From Balneolaceae bacterium UBA3186 (GTDB lineage: Bacteria; Bacteroidota; Rhodothermia; Balneolales; Balneolaceae): a DNA stretch of 64,000 nucleotides. Below are positions 1-8,307 of this stretch, piece after piece. Positions within the stretch are counted from its first letter, which is position 1, and each line of letters opens with the position of its first letter. A model generated the notes under the pieces. The model did not search any database, was not told the DNA's origin, and was given only the letters and a program-made list of their open reading frames with translations. The position numbers and the translations under genes were made by a program. The stretch covers positions 27,129-91,128 of the forward strand of contig DEXK01000020.1 in NCBI GenBank assembly GCA_002364085.1, in the 5' to 3' direction.

Positions 1-1014
1 GAACTCGCTCAGCCTAAAGCACTGAGATCCTATCTTGAGCGTGAGATTTTACGTCTTCTGGAAAAAAAAGCAGATATCAAAATTGAGCCATCACGGGATG
101 TTATAGAACTGAACGATCCTCTTTTATTGGATCATACCGATGAAAGCAATTGGGACATCACCAAGAAAAAGCTTTTTCTATTTAGCCCTGAACGAACCGA
201 CATTTCATTAGACCGTCTTCAGCATTACACAGGAACCAGCGCTCATGATTTTCAGCGATACATTTTGTTCACTAACTATGAGATGCATGTTGAAGTATTT
301 CTGGAAAAGTTTCCTGATTGCGTAAAACCGGTAAGGGATGGCGTTCAGATGCCTGCTTTCCACCACAAGTTAGATGACAACAAAGGTATTACGCTGATCA
401 ACATTGGTGTTGGTCCATCAAATGCGAAAACGATTACTGATCATGTTTCAGTACTTCGACCTGATGCCATGATAATGGTTGGGCATTGTGGCGGACTTCG
501 AAATCACCAGGAAATCGGAGATTTTGTACTCGCAAACGGTTACATGAGAGACGATCGTTTATTGGATGATCTTTTTCCGATCGGAATACCTGTAATTCCA
601 AACTACATCCTTAATTTATATCTCAAGCAAGTTCTGGATAATCACGGATTGAGTCATCGCATCGGAACTGTATTTACTACTGCCAACAGAAACTGGGAGT
701 TCTCTAAAAAAGATACTGTTGAAAAGATCCATCAAAGCCGAAGTTTAGCGGTGGATATGGAATCAGCAACGGTTGCTACCAATGGATTCAGATATCGCGT
801 TCCTCATGCGACTTTACTTTGTGTAAGTGATAAGCCACTTCATGGAAAACCAAAACTTTCAGGAGCGGCACAAGCATTCTACCAAAACTCTAAGGAAAAA
901 CATTTGGAGATCGTGATTGAAACCATCGACATGATAAAACAAACTCACCCCGACGGACTTCCAAACTCAAGCATTCGAGCTTTCAACGAACCGTTGATGG
1001 GAAGCGGAGAATAG
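1..1014 (+). CDS. amn: AMP nucleosidase, 3' part (5' end outside window)
   Basis: Hydrolyses AMP to adenine and ribose 5-phosphate in the cytoplasm, helping set adenylate levels. The frame is open from base 1, so the gene enters from the left edge; a TTG at 127 is internal and not the start. The visible 337 residues hold the tail of the N-terminal AMP-binding region and the complete C-terminal PNP/UDP-phosphorylase-like domain. Matches to the E. coli-type enzyme include IGVGPSNAKT, GHCGGLR, DMESAT and LLCVSDKPLHG, and the ending FNEPLM resembles the E. coli C-terminus. It is followed by an AT-rich repeat and radC. The catalytic core and family are clear; the missing N-terminus cannot be judged. 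Confidence 0.93.
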   Translation, partial: ELAQPKALRSYLEREILRLLEKKADIKIEPSRDVIELNDPLLLDHTDESNWDITKKKLFLFSPERTDISLDRLQHYTGTSAHDFQRYILFTNYEMHVEVFLEKFPDCVKPVRDGVQMPAFHHKLDDNKGITLINIGVGPSNAKTITDHVSVLRPDAMIMVGHCGGLRNHQEIGDFVLANGYMRDDRLLDDLFPIGIPVIPNYILNLYLKQVLDNHGLSHRIGTVFTTANRNWEFSKKDTVEKIHQSRSLAVDMESATVATNGFRYRVPHATLLCVSDKPLHGKPKLSGAAQAFYQNSKEKHLEIVIETIDMIKQTHPDGLPNSSIRAFNEPLMGSGE

Positions 1015-1015
1015 T

Positions 1016-1082
1016 TGTTGAATATTGAATAACCAATACTTCATCATTCGTTATTCCTTGTTCAATATTCATTATTCATAAA
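1016..1082. repeat. AT-rich intergenic repeat, copy 1
   Basis: A low-complexity stretch built from variants of TTGAATATTGAATAA and TATTCCTTGTTCAATATTC, partly self-complementary (TTGAATATTGAA near the left end, TTCAATATTC near the right). A related block lies at about 2253-2315, sharing TTATTCCTTGTTCA and GGATATTGAATA-type units. I see no promoter or ORF in it. Such degenerate spacer repeats are common in Bacteroidota-type genomes. Confidence 0.5.
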
Positions 1083-1135
1083 TTTTTGTAAGGAATCGCC
1101 TCTCAACCTGTCTTACTTGGCAAAAACTATACGCC

Positions 1136-1852
1136 ATGAATACAGAATCATTTTCTTCCGAAGACTTCCTGAACAGAACCGTTAAAGAAATGCGTCCCGA
1201 TGAACAACCCCGGGAAAAGCTTATAAAATATGGAGCCGGCTCTCTTTCTGATGCCGAACTCCTTGCCATTCTTCTGCGAACGGGAACCAAAAAAATGAAT
1301 GTGATCGAAACTTCAAGAGCACTGCTTGATCATTTTAACGGACTTCATTCACTCATCAAAAAACAATGGAGCGAGCTTCGGGTAATTCCCGGCATCGCGA
1401 AAGTAAAGGCTATTACTTTGGAGGCAGCTTTTGAACTTGCCCGCAGAATTCAGGTAGCCGGTTTAGGTGAAGAGATTCAGGTAACTTCTCCTGAAGACGC
1501 TGTTGCTTTCTTTGGTCCTAAACTCCGTCACCTAACCAAAGAGGTGTTCATTGTTGCTTTTCTGAATCATAAAAAGGTTCTGACCGGATTTCAGCAGATC
1601 AGTTCAGGTGGAAGCAATGCCACTATCGTTGAACCCGCTGAGGTAATGCGCCAAGCTGTTGTACATCAAGCCAATTCCATTCTTTTATTCCACAATCATC
1701 CTTCAGGAAACGCAAAAGCTTCAACGGCTGATATTCAACTAACCAAAAGGATCTCAGAATCCGGAAAACTACTCGGCATCCCGATAGATGATCATATTAT
1801 TATCGCAGGATATGACTTTGTTAGTTTGCGCAGCGAAGGCCATTTTCAATAA
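1136..1852 (+). CDS. radC: RadC/JAB-domain protein
   Basis: A 238-residue protein of the usual RadC length. The N-terminal half contains a helix-hairpin-helix segment (VIPGIAKVKA, about residues 83-92). The C-terminal JAB/MPN domain carries the metal-binding HNHPSG motif at about 186-191 with the following conserved Asp near 199, so the JAMM metal site looks intact. RadC was named for DNA repair, but its cellular role remains unsettled; a metal-dependent hydrolase is what the residues suggest. ATG at 1136 follows the AT-rich repeat. The four-helix-bundle gene starts 24 bp downstream, so the two may be co-transcribed. Confidence 0.93.
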   Translation: MNTESFSSEDFLNRTVKEMRPDEQPREKLIKYGAGSLSDAELLAILLRTGTKKMNVIETSRALLDHFNGLHSLIKKQWSELRVIPGIAKVKAITLEAAFELARRIQVAGLGEEIQVTSPEDAVAFFGPKLRHLTKEVFIVAFLNHKKVLTGFQQISSGGSNATIVEPAEVMRQAVVHQANSILLFHNHPSGNAKASTADIQLTKRISESGKLLGIPIDDHIIIAGYDFVSLRSEGHFQ

Positions 1853-1876
1853 CCAAAATTCAACAAGGAATCTCCA

Positions 1877-2254
1877 ATGAAGAATAAAAACTCATTTAAT
1901 TTACAAGACAGGATAATTAACTTCTCTCTGTTGATTATGAAAATAGTAGAAGGACTTCCTAAATCTTATACAGGTCAACATTTTGCTAAACAGTTGGTAA
2001 GATCTGGGACTTCACCGGCATTTCAATATGGAGAAGCTCAAGCTGCAGAATCGCGCAAAGATTTCATTCATAAACTTAAGATTGGGCAAAAGGAATTGCG
2101 AGAAACTTTTGTTTGCTTAACAATTATCAAAAAGCATCCTCTTTCAAGTTCTGAGTTACTAGAAATTGCTCTAACAGAATGTGATGAACTGATTGCAATC
2201 TTTCATAAGAGTATCGGAACTGCAAAAAAGAATCTGGATAAAAATGGATATTGA
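1877..2254 (+). CDS. Four-helix bundle protein (S23/IVS-type family)
   Basis: A 125-residue protein of the TIGR02436 family, first found encoded in intervening sequences of 23S rRNA genes but often free-standing in Bacteroidota. The fold is four amphipathic helices. Typical features are the N-terminal NLQDRIINFSLLIMKI helix, the LVRSGTSPAFQYGEAQAAES segment and a C-terminal long helix. The biochemical function is unknown. No rRNA lies nearby, so this copy is not inside an rRNA intervening sequence. It starts 24 bp after radC and is followed by a second AT-rich repeat before argS. Confidence 0.85.
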   Translation: MKNKNSFNLQDRIINFSLLIMKIVEGLPKSYTGQHFAKQLVRSGTSPAFQYGEAQAAESRKDFIHKLKIGQKELRETFVCLTIIKKHPLSSSELLEIALTECDELIAIFHKSIGTAKKNLDKNGY

Positions 2255-2315
2255 TTATTCCTTGTTCATTATTGGATATTGAATAGATCATTGAATAATT
2301 CTTAATTCTTAATTG
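2253..2315. repeat. AT-rich intergenic repeat, copy 2
   Basis: Between the four-helix-bundle gene and argS. It contains TTATTCCTTGTTCATTATT, GGATATTGAATAG and the tandem TTCTTAATTCTTAATT, related to the block at 1016-1082. No gene seen. It may fall in the 5' untranslated region of argS. Confidence 0.45.
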
Positions 2316-2331
2316 AATCAGCCTTATCTTA

Positions 2332-3987
2332 ATGCTGAATCCAGAAATGAATCTTAGAATGAACGACTACCTCCAGCAAATAATCGCTGACTCTTTACAA
2401 CAATTTGAACTAGAAGAACTGCCTGAAATCCAGACGGAAGCTCCTAAAGACGCCAGCCATGGCGATGCTTCCACTAATGTTGCAATGATGCTGGCAAAAC
2501 CTCTTCGTAATAATCCACGAGCTATTGCACAACAGATCATCGACGGATTGAAGTACGATGAAAAGAAAATTTCTTCAGTAGAAATTGCAGGTCCCGGATT
2601 CATCAACTTTCGATTTGCTGAGGATTATTTGTACGATGAATTACAGAGTATTCTGGATGCTGGATCCGGCTTTGGAAGAACCGATGAACATTCCGGTAAA
2701 AAAGTATTGGTAGAGTTTGTAAGTGCAAACCCAACGGGACCACTGACTGTCGGTCATGGACGAAATGCAGTTCTCGGAGACACCGTTGCAAGATTGCTGG
2801 AGTGGACAGGAGCTGAGGTTGACAGGGAGTATTACTTCAATGATGCCGGTCGACAAATGCGTGTTTTGGGGCAAAGTGTGCAAGCTCGATATTTAGAAAA
2901 ATTAGGCAAAGAATCTGAATTCCCAGAAGGCGGATATGAAGGAGAATATATACGAGATATTGCAGCTGAATTAGCGAAAGAAAATGCTGAATTATCTGGT
3001 AATATAGAAGACTGGAAACCCTTCAAAGAAAAAGCAGAAGAAGCCATTTTTGCTGATATCAGCAATACGCTCCAGCGAATGAATATCAATATGGATTCCT
3101 TCTTCAACGAGCATAGTTTGTATGCGGATGGATCCATTGATTCCACCGTTGAAAAGCTCCGTGAAAAAGAATTAGCCTATGATAAAGACGGAGCCGTTTG
3201 GTTTAAAACAACCGAATTCGGAAAAGAACAAGACACCGTTTTGATCAAAAGCACGGGAGAGCCGACGTACAGACTTCCCGATATCGCTTATCATATGAAC
3301 AAGCTGGATCGAGGGTATGATATTTGTCTGGATGTATTCGGAGCTGATCACATTGCCACTTATCCTGATGTGCTTTCAGGAATTTCTGCATTGGGTTACG
3401 ATAAAGAAAAAGTAGATGTGGTGATCTATCAGTTTGTGACGATCGTCAAAGACGGACAGCCATTTAAAATGAGCACCAGGAAAGCGAATTTTGTAACTCT
3501 TGATGAGCTTATGGATGAAGTTGGTTCTGATGTAACACGGTTTTTCTTTTTGATGAGATCTCCAAATACTCATTTAGAATTTGATATCGCTCAAGCTAAA
3601 GAAGCGGGAGATAAAAATCCTGTGTTCTATCTTCAGTACGCGCATGCAAGAATTTCTAGCGTCCTTAGAAAAGCTATGGAAGAGTACTCTTTCTCGAATG
3701 AAGCGAACCTATCGCTTTTGAAACATCCATCAGAAGAAAGTTTAATAAAAACCATACTGCGTTTTCCTGAAATGATTACCAGTGCTGCCAATGCTAGAGA
3801 GCCACATCGACTGATCAACTTTTTGAATGATGTTGCATCTGCATTTACAAGCTTCTATCACGATTGCCGAATTATTGGTGTGGAAGAAGACTTGGCTCAA
3901 GCGCGAATTGAATTAGCGAAATCAACTGCTCAGGTTTTAAGAAACGGATTGACTATTCTTGGAATTTCAGCTCCGGAAAACATGTAA
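2332..3987 (+). CDS. argS: Arginyl-tRNA synthetase
   Basis: Class I synthetase that charges tRNA-Arg. The 551 residues match a normal bacterial ArgS. The N-terminal Add-1 domain occupies about residues 1-95. The HIGH-type motif appears as NPTGPLTVGHGRN near 133-145, and the KMSKS-type loop is KMSTRKANF near 378-386. The C-terminal all-alpha DALR anticodon-binding domain runs from about 430 to the end. ATG at 2332 gives MLNPEMNLRMNDYL; in-frame ATGs at 2347 and 2359 are equally possible, and MNDYLQQ would better match typical ArgS N-termini. It is probably its own transcription unit, and its 3' neighbour converges on it. Confidence 0.97.
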   Translation: MLNPEMNLRMNDYLQQIIADSLQQFELEELPEIQTEAPKDASHGDASTNVAMMLAKPLRNNPRAIAQQIIDGLKYDEKKISSVEIAGPGFINFRFAEDYLYDELQSILDAGSGFGRTDEHSGKKVLVEFVSANPTGPLTVGHGRNAVLGDTVARLLEWTGAEVDREYYFNDAGRQMRVLGQSVQARYLEKLGKESEFPEGGYEGEYIRDIAAELAKENAELSGNIEDWKPFKEKAEEAIFADISNTLQRMNINMDSFFNEHSLYADGSIDSTVEKLREKELAYDKDGAVWFKTTEFGKEQDTVLIKSTGEPTYRLPDIAYHMNKLDRGYDICLDVFGADHIATYPDVLSGISALGYDKEKVDVVIYQFVTIVKDGQPFKMSTRKANFVTLDELMDEVGSDVTRFFFLMRSPNTHLEFDIAQAKEAGDKNPVFYLQYAHARISSVLRKAMEEYSFSNEANLSLLKHPSEESLIKTILRFPEMITSAANAREPHRLINFLNDVASAFTSFYHDCRIIGVEEDLAQARIELAKSTAQVLRNGLTILGISAPENM

Positions 3988-4062
3988 TTGCTTTGTTTAA
4001 CCTATCTTTTTTCTATACTTAAGTGGAGAAAAGTTTGGTGAAACTGCAATGCTACTAAAAAT

Positions 4063-4869
4063 TTAACTAACCCTTAATCTCGTAAAACAGACAATCCCTC
4101 TTGTAATCTGTTCATCCACTTTGAAGCCGGCTTGTTTGAACAATTTGTTGCTTTCATCTTTGGTCCAGAATTTGATTCCTCCGATTCCCATCGACTCCTG
4201 AAGTAATCGGCCGTACCAGGCATCGGCTTTTATAAGATGCATCATAAAAAGCACTCCATCTTCTTTCAAAATTCTGCAAGCTTCATTCAGTACTTTCACT
4301 TCTTCGGTTAACTCATTTAATGTGCCACCCATCACTATTCCGTCAAAGGTTTTGCTAAAAAAAGGCATCTCTTTAGCATCGGCTCGGACAAAATATAAGT
4401 TGGTTTCGTCAGCTTCTGCCTTTATTCGGGCTTCCTCTAACATTTGCATAGAAAAATCTAAACCTACAACATTTGCCTTGGATTGGGCGGCTTTTAGTGC
4501 TCTGCCATAAAGCGCTGTTGAGCAACCCAGGTCAAGATATAACCCATCTTCTTTAGGCTCTGTCCATTCAATGAGCAATTCATGCTCCTTCTCAATCGGG
4601 AAATCTTCACCTGTTAATAAAGACAGAGAGCGCTTTCGCCAGATCTCTTCATAAATAGTAGCAGTCAGTTTCCAATGGTTGGTATAAGATGCTAAACTAG
4701 AGAAATCTGGTTGTCCCCCTAAAATATCAATGATGTTATTCTTTACATCGTATTCATCACCATCCTGAGAGCACAAAGTACCACTGAATGGCTTGTTCAG
4801 GTTCGAAATTTCTTTCGGCACCTGAATAGCTGCTCTTTCATTTTCCGGAGATTTTAATTCAAAGCTCAT
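4063..4869 (-). CDS. Class I SAM-dependent methyltransferase
   Basis: A 268-residue protein. An N-terminal region of about 100 residues contains CSQDGDEYDVKNNIIDIL, which looks like the Trm112/YcaR-like leader found in UbiE/RlmA-type methyltransferases but without a full zinc-Cys set. It is followed by a Rossmann methyltransferase fold: motif I is LDLGCSTALYGR (about 110-121), motif II VVGLDFS, and motif III-IV FDGIVMGGTLNEL. The substrate cannot be told from sequence. It lies 59 bp downstream of the SAM hydrolase gene in the same orientation, so it is the likely third gene of the dnaN operon. It ends convergently with argS. Confidence 0.85.
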   Translation of the reverse strand: MSFELKSPENERAAIQVPKEISNLNKPFSGTLCSQDGDEYDVKNNIIDILGGQPDFSSLASYTNHWKLTATIYEEIWRKRSLSLLTGEDFPIEKEHELLIEWTEPKEDGLYLDLGCSTALYGRALKAAQSKANVVGLDFSMQMLEEARIKAEADETNLYFVRADAKEMPFFSKTFDGIVMGGTLNELTEEVKVLNEACRILKEDGVLFMMHLIKADAWYGRLLQESMGIGGIKFWTKDESNKLFKQAGFKVDEQITRGIVCFTRLRVS

Positions 4870-4928
4870 AGTCCTTTCCGTCTTTATTCGTGGAGACAGT
4901 ACGTGTTTACTGCTTTGGTGTTACGTTC

Positions 4929-5717
4929 TCATTTTTGGAGTACTAAAGACACCTGTGCGCCTTTATCAACACTTAAAAGCTTTGCTGCATTTCCTTTATT
5001 TATGCCAATTTCCAACATCCCCGAACTCCCAATAAATGCTGCTGGATCACCTTCTTCCACGTCTCCAAACGTATTCACTAAATGATCTATCATAGTATTT
5101 CCCACATAGATTCTCACTTTTCTGCGTCCTATCATATCTTCGATCAACGCTTCCGAGATATTTGTGATCAGATTTCCGAACCGATCTATATGAACCACCC
5201 AACCTTGAAGACCATCTTTATCCCCGATCGGAACCGCCCAGTGATAAGTTACCAGATCTTTAATCGGATCGCCGAGTTCTTTAAGAGAAACTCCGTTGAT
5301 AAGATGAGCTGCTACCGGTGCAAAAATATCTCTTCCGTGAAAGGTTCTGGATCTTTCTTTACGCCAGTACTTTTGTTTATTCAGCTTTATAGCTTCGAAT
5401 TGGAATTCACTATAGAAAAGTGAAAAAATTCCGTTATCCGGCCCTACGAAATACTGGTCATTAATTTTTAGAACGATCGGATGCCGGTCTGTTCCCACGC
5501 CAGGATCTACAACCACCAAATGAACAGTATTTTTTGGAAAAAGAAACGCTGAGTTGCGAATTACCCATGCTCCCGCCATAATATCCTGAGCAGGAATATC
5601 ATGTGAAATATCAATGAGACGAACATCAGGAGCTAAACCCAGAATTACTGCCTTCATCGAACTTACATATTGATCCTGAAGACCGAAATCGGTAGTAAGC
5701 GTAATTATTTGACTCAT
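4929..5717 (-). CDS. SAM hydroxide adenosyltransferase (DUF62 family)
   Basis: A 262-residue member of the family that hydrolyses S-adenosylmethionine to adenosine and methionine; related fluorinases and chlorinases use halide instead. The Asp-Arg-His set typical of the hydrolases is visible: DPGVGTDRHPIV (Asp about 72, Arg about 79) and TFHGRDIFAP (His about 129). The N-terminus TLTTDFGLQDQYV is canonical. The long halogenase-specific loop is not apparent, which argues for hydrolysis. Its ATG overlaps the dnaN stop codon by one base (TAATG), implying translational coupling. The biological reason for hydrolysing SAM is not known for this family. Confidence 0.9.
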   Translation of the reverse strand: MSQIITLTTDFGLQDQYVSSMKAVILGLAPDVRLIDISHDIPAQDIMAGAWVIRNSAFLFPKNTVHLVVVDPGVGTDRHPIVLKINDQYFVGPDNGIFSLFYSEFQFEAIKLNKQKYWRKERSRTFHGRDIFAPVAAHLINGVSLKELGDPIKDLVTYHWAVPIGDKDGLQGWVVHIDRFGNLITNISEALIEDMIGRRKVRIYVGNTMIDHLVNTFGDVEEGDPAAFIGSSGMLEIGINKGNAAKLLSVDKGAQVSLVLQK

Positions 5718-6832
5718 TAAGAATAGTTGTTCAACATCACCGGCATAACCACCATAAGAATTTCTTCGTGATCACTTTTTTCTGATGGTCGAACAATACC
5801 TGCCCGATTTGGTGATGAAAACTCAAAACTTACCTCATCGTCATCTATATTGCTCAGAACATCGCCTAGATATTTTGCATTAAATCCGATTTCCAACTCA
5901 TCATTTGAGTATTCACAAGCAATGGTTTCTTTTGCTTCACTGCTCATATCCAGATCTTCAGCTCTAATCGTTAATTTATCTGTTGCCAGTTCAAGACGAA
6001 TTTGTCTGGTTGTGGAACTAGAGAAAATAGCAACGCGACGAACCGTTGATAGCATTTGTTCTTTGGAGATCGTCAAAAACTTGTTGTTATCGCGAGGAAT
6101 CACAGAATCGTAATTCGGATACTGCTCATTGATCAACCTTGTGATCACGATAGTATTTTCACTTTTAAATCGAGCGTGATCATTTGTAACTGTGATCTCA
6201 CATTCTTCTCCACTGGTTGTTTTTTGAACTAAACCAAGCGCTTTATCCGGCACGATAAACTCAGTTTCTGCACTACCTTTGATCTCTTTGTTTACATATT
6301 CAACCAAACGATAACCATCAGTTGCTACAAACTTGCTTTCTTCAGTACCGATCTTAAAATACACACCCATCATAGCAGGACGTAGATCATCGCTTGAAAC
6401 GGCGAATAATGTCTTATCAATGGCTGTGTTTATATTTTCTGTAGAAGCGCTAATTTCAACACCATTTTCAAGAGTAGGTATTTCCGGAAACTCATCTGCA
6501 TCATCCCCAACCAGCTTATAATTCCCTTTATCCGTTCTGAAATTGATATTCTTTCTCTCATCAACCGAAAAGAATACAGTAATGTTGGGAAGTTGTCTTA
6601 ATGTTTCTAATAAACGCCGAGCAGGAATTGCTACCGAACCCTCTTCTTCTATTTCAGCTTCTATGTATTCTACAATTGCAATTTCAAGATCCGTTGCTGA
6701 TAATTTCAGTTTCCCATCTTCAAATTCAAAAAGAATGGTTTCTAAAATCGGTAATGTGGCTTTTGACGGCACCGCGCCTATTACAGCTGAAAGCCCTTTG
6801 TTGAGTTCGTTACTTGATACTGAAAATTTCAT
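5717..6832 (-). CDS. dnaN: DNA polymerase III subunit beta (sliding clamp)
   Basis: A 371-residue clamp with the three-domain repeat expected of DnaN; it forms a ring dimer on DNA that tethers polymerase III. Recognisable pieces include MKFSVSSNELNKGL, the ATDLEIAI segment, VATDGYRLVEY in domain 2 and the C-terminal VVMPVML close to the usual MPMR ending. Codon use matches its neighbours. It heads a minus-strand operon with the SAM hydrolase gene. Neither dnaA nor recF adjoins it, so this is not a classical oriC cluster; the divergent neighbour is a PorV-like protein. Confidence 0.97.
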   Translation of the reverse strand: MKFSVSSNELNKGLSAVIGAVPSKATLPILETILFEFEDGKLKLSATDLEIAIVEYIEAEIEEEGSVAIPARRLLETLRQLPNITVFFSVDERKNINFRTDKGNYKLVGDDADEFPEIPTLENGVEISASTENINTAIDKTLFAVSSDDLRPAMMGVYFKIGTEESKFVATDGYRLVEYVNKEIKGSAETEFIVPDKALGLVQKTTSGEECEITVTNDHARFKSENTIVITRLINEQYPNYDSVIPRDNNKFLTISKEQMLSTVRRVAIFSSSTTRQIRLELATDKLTIRAEDLDMSSEAKETIACEYSNDELEIGFNAKYLGDVLSNIDDDEVSFEFSSPNRAGIVRPSEKSDHEEILMVVMPVMLNNYS

Positions 6833-7019
6833 GAATACGTAATTAGAGTTATTTAGGACAATTTTTTATACAATCTTGCCCTTTCGAGAACGTGTGCTTA
6901 TACTAAGAAATACTGGCTCTCTCCGCAACATTTGGAACCGGTAAAAAATCACCAAATAAGTACACCGATATATCGTTAAAGCGCTACTGTAAACCTTAAA
7001 GATTTTATTACAGCATTTG
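6833..7019. promoter_or_regulatory. Divergent intergenic region dnaN / PorV-like gene
   Basis: A gap of 187 bp that must carry the start signals for both dnaN (minus) and the PorV-like gene (plus). On the minus strand a TTGTATAAAA block lies about 30 bases before the dnaN ATG and could hold its -10/-7 region. On the plus strand no clear TAnnTTTG box is seen. No ORF is visible. The assignment rests mainly on gene orientation. Confidence 0.4.
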
Positions 7020-8090
7020 ATGAAAAGCCTTACCTCAGCGCTTCTCTTTTTATTAGTTTTATCTTTTCAAACTTCCGCTCAATCGTCACTGGCAAAGTAT
7101 GGAAATGATTTTTTAAGCACCGGTGCCGGAGCTCGAGCTTTGGGAATGGGTTCTGCTCATTCGGCACTAACAAGTGATGTTACTGCCGGATATTGGAATG
7201 TAGCCGGGCTGTCAATGGTAAATGAGCCACAAGCTATTTACATGCATTCAGAGCGTTTTGATGGCATTGTGGGATACGATTACGGAGCATTTGCAATTCC
7301 ACTTCAATCCAGAAATGCTGTGTTTTCAGTCAGTTTCTTTCGCCAGGGTGTAGATAATATTGCCAACACTTTAAACGCATGGGATGCAGACCGCAACCAG
7401 CCTCGCGAAAATCCTGAAGATTATATAACGCGTTTCAGTGCCGCCGATCTTGCGCTGTTTTTCTCTTTCGCAAAACAAAGCGACGAACGGTTTTCGTATG
7501 GAATTACCGCTAAGATCATCAATCAACGGCTAGGACCTTTTGCAAAAGCCTGGGGATATAGCCTGGATGTTGGAGCGCAATTAAAAACAGATATCGTTGA
7601 CCTCGGGTTCGCTATTCGCGATGCAACCACCATGCAAAAAATGTGGACTGTGGATGAAGATGAGTTTGCAGGATTTCAGGAAGTGTTTGATGATTCCATT
7701 CCAAGCGGACAAAACGAATATGTACTTCCTTCCATAAAATTGGGAGTTTCTAAGATCTTTACGTTTAATGATTTTGATCTTATTACTGCCATCGATACCG
7801 ATCTGCTTTTTGAAAACCGACAAGCTTATTACATACACTCAGGCAAGATGAGTATTGAACCTCATGTGGGAGCAGAACTTACTTACAAAGATGTGATCAG
7901 TTTCAGAACAGGTATTACTGATTTTATATCCGATCCGGAAGGCGGTTTTTCTGTTTCTCCAACATTGGGATTAGGCGTTCAACTCCTGAAATTCAATCTG
8001 GATTATGGCTTTGCCAGCTTTGCGGGAACTTCTAGCAATTTAGGATATACGCATCGGATTTCGCTTCAATATAGATTCCTGAAAAATTGA
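7020..8090 (+). CDS. PorV/PorQ-family outer-membrane protein
   Basis: A 356-residue exported protein with a signal peptide of about 21 residues (MKSLTSALLFLLVLSFQTSA, cut before QSS). The mature N-terminus STGAGARALGMGSAHSALTSDV and the later YWNVAGL are hallmarks of the PorV/PorQ/UPF0164 beta-barrel family. PorV escorts type IX secretion cargo and PorQ belongs to the attachment complex; this paralogue could act there or be an independent FadL-like barrel. An upstream in-frame TTG at 7017 directly precedes ATG 7020, which I take as the start. No other type IX secretion gene is in the window, so the exact role is inferred only from family. Confidence 0.85.
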   Translation: MKSLTSALLFLLVLSFQTSAQSSLAKYGNDFLSTGAGARALGMGSAHSALTSDVTAGYWNVAGLSMVNEPQAIYMHSERFDGIVGYDYGAFAIPLQSRNAVFSVSFFRQGVDNIANTLNAWDADRNQPRENPEDYITRFSAADLALFFSFAKQSDERFSYGITAKIINQRLGPFAKAWGYSLDVGAQLKTDIVDLGFAIRDATTMQKMWTVDEDEFAGFQEVFDDSIPSGQNEYVLPSIKLGVSKIFTFNDFDLITAIDTDLLFENRQAYYIHSGKMSIEPHVGAELTYKDVISFRTGITDFISDPEGGFSVSPTLGLGVQLLKFNLDYGFASFAGTSSNLGYTHRISLQYRFLKN

Positions 8091-8106
8091 TGTCCTCAAC
8101 GAATTA

Positions 8107-8224
8107 GTCACTCAGAGCAAGATCATCGTAGCTTAGCGTAGATGATCGCAGCGAAGAGTCTGCACATCTAAAACTAAACCAAATCCACATTGTGCAGATC
8201 CATCGGGGATTCCCTCTGGATGAC
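8107..8224. repeat. Palindromic dispersed repeat (GTCA-type ends)
   Basis: Lies between the PorV-like gene and miaA. The left end begins GTCACTCAGAGCAA and the right end, read on the other strand, begins GTCATCCAGAGGGAAT, so the ends are inverted relatives. Inside is a perfect 8-bp stem, TCTGCACA at 8159-8166 with TGTGCAGA at 8191-8198, and a smaller GATCATC/GATGATC pair near 8121-8147. The GTCA...GAGC...GCGAAGA...TCT pattern recurs at 57910-57994. No ORF seen. Confidence 0.65.
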
Positions 8225-8307
8225 TTTGCTTAAAACTTAGTCGTTGGTAATCACTTACTTTATGAATCCGCTTAGATTATTCATTAACTTATTCTAAAAA
8301 CTAACTT

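Noticed and set aside
1877..2254. rRNA intervening sequence around the four-helix-bundle gene
   Set aside because: No 23S rRNA sequence lies on either side; the gene is free-standing between radC and argS.
5082..5423. Plus-strand reading frame of 113 codons
   Set aside because: Antisense to the SAM hydrolase gene with intact family residues; no ribosome-binding context.
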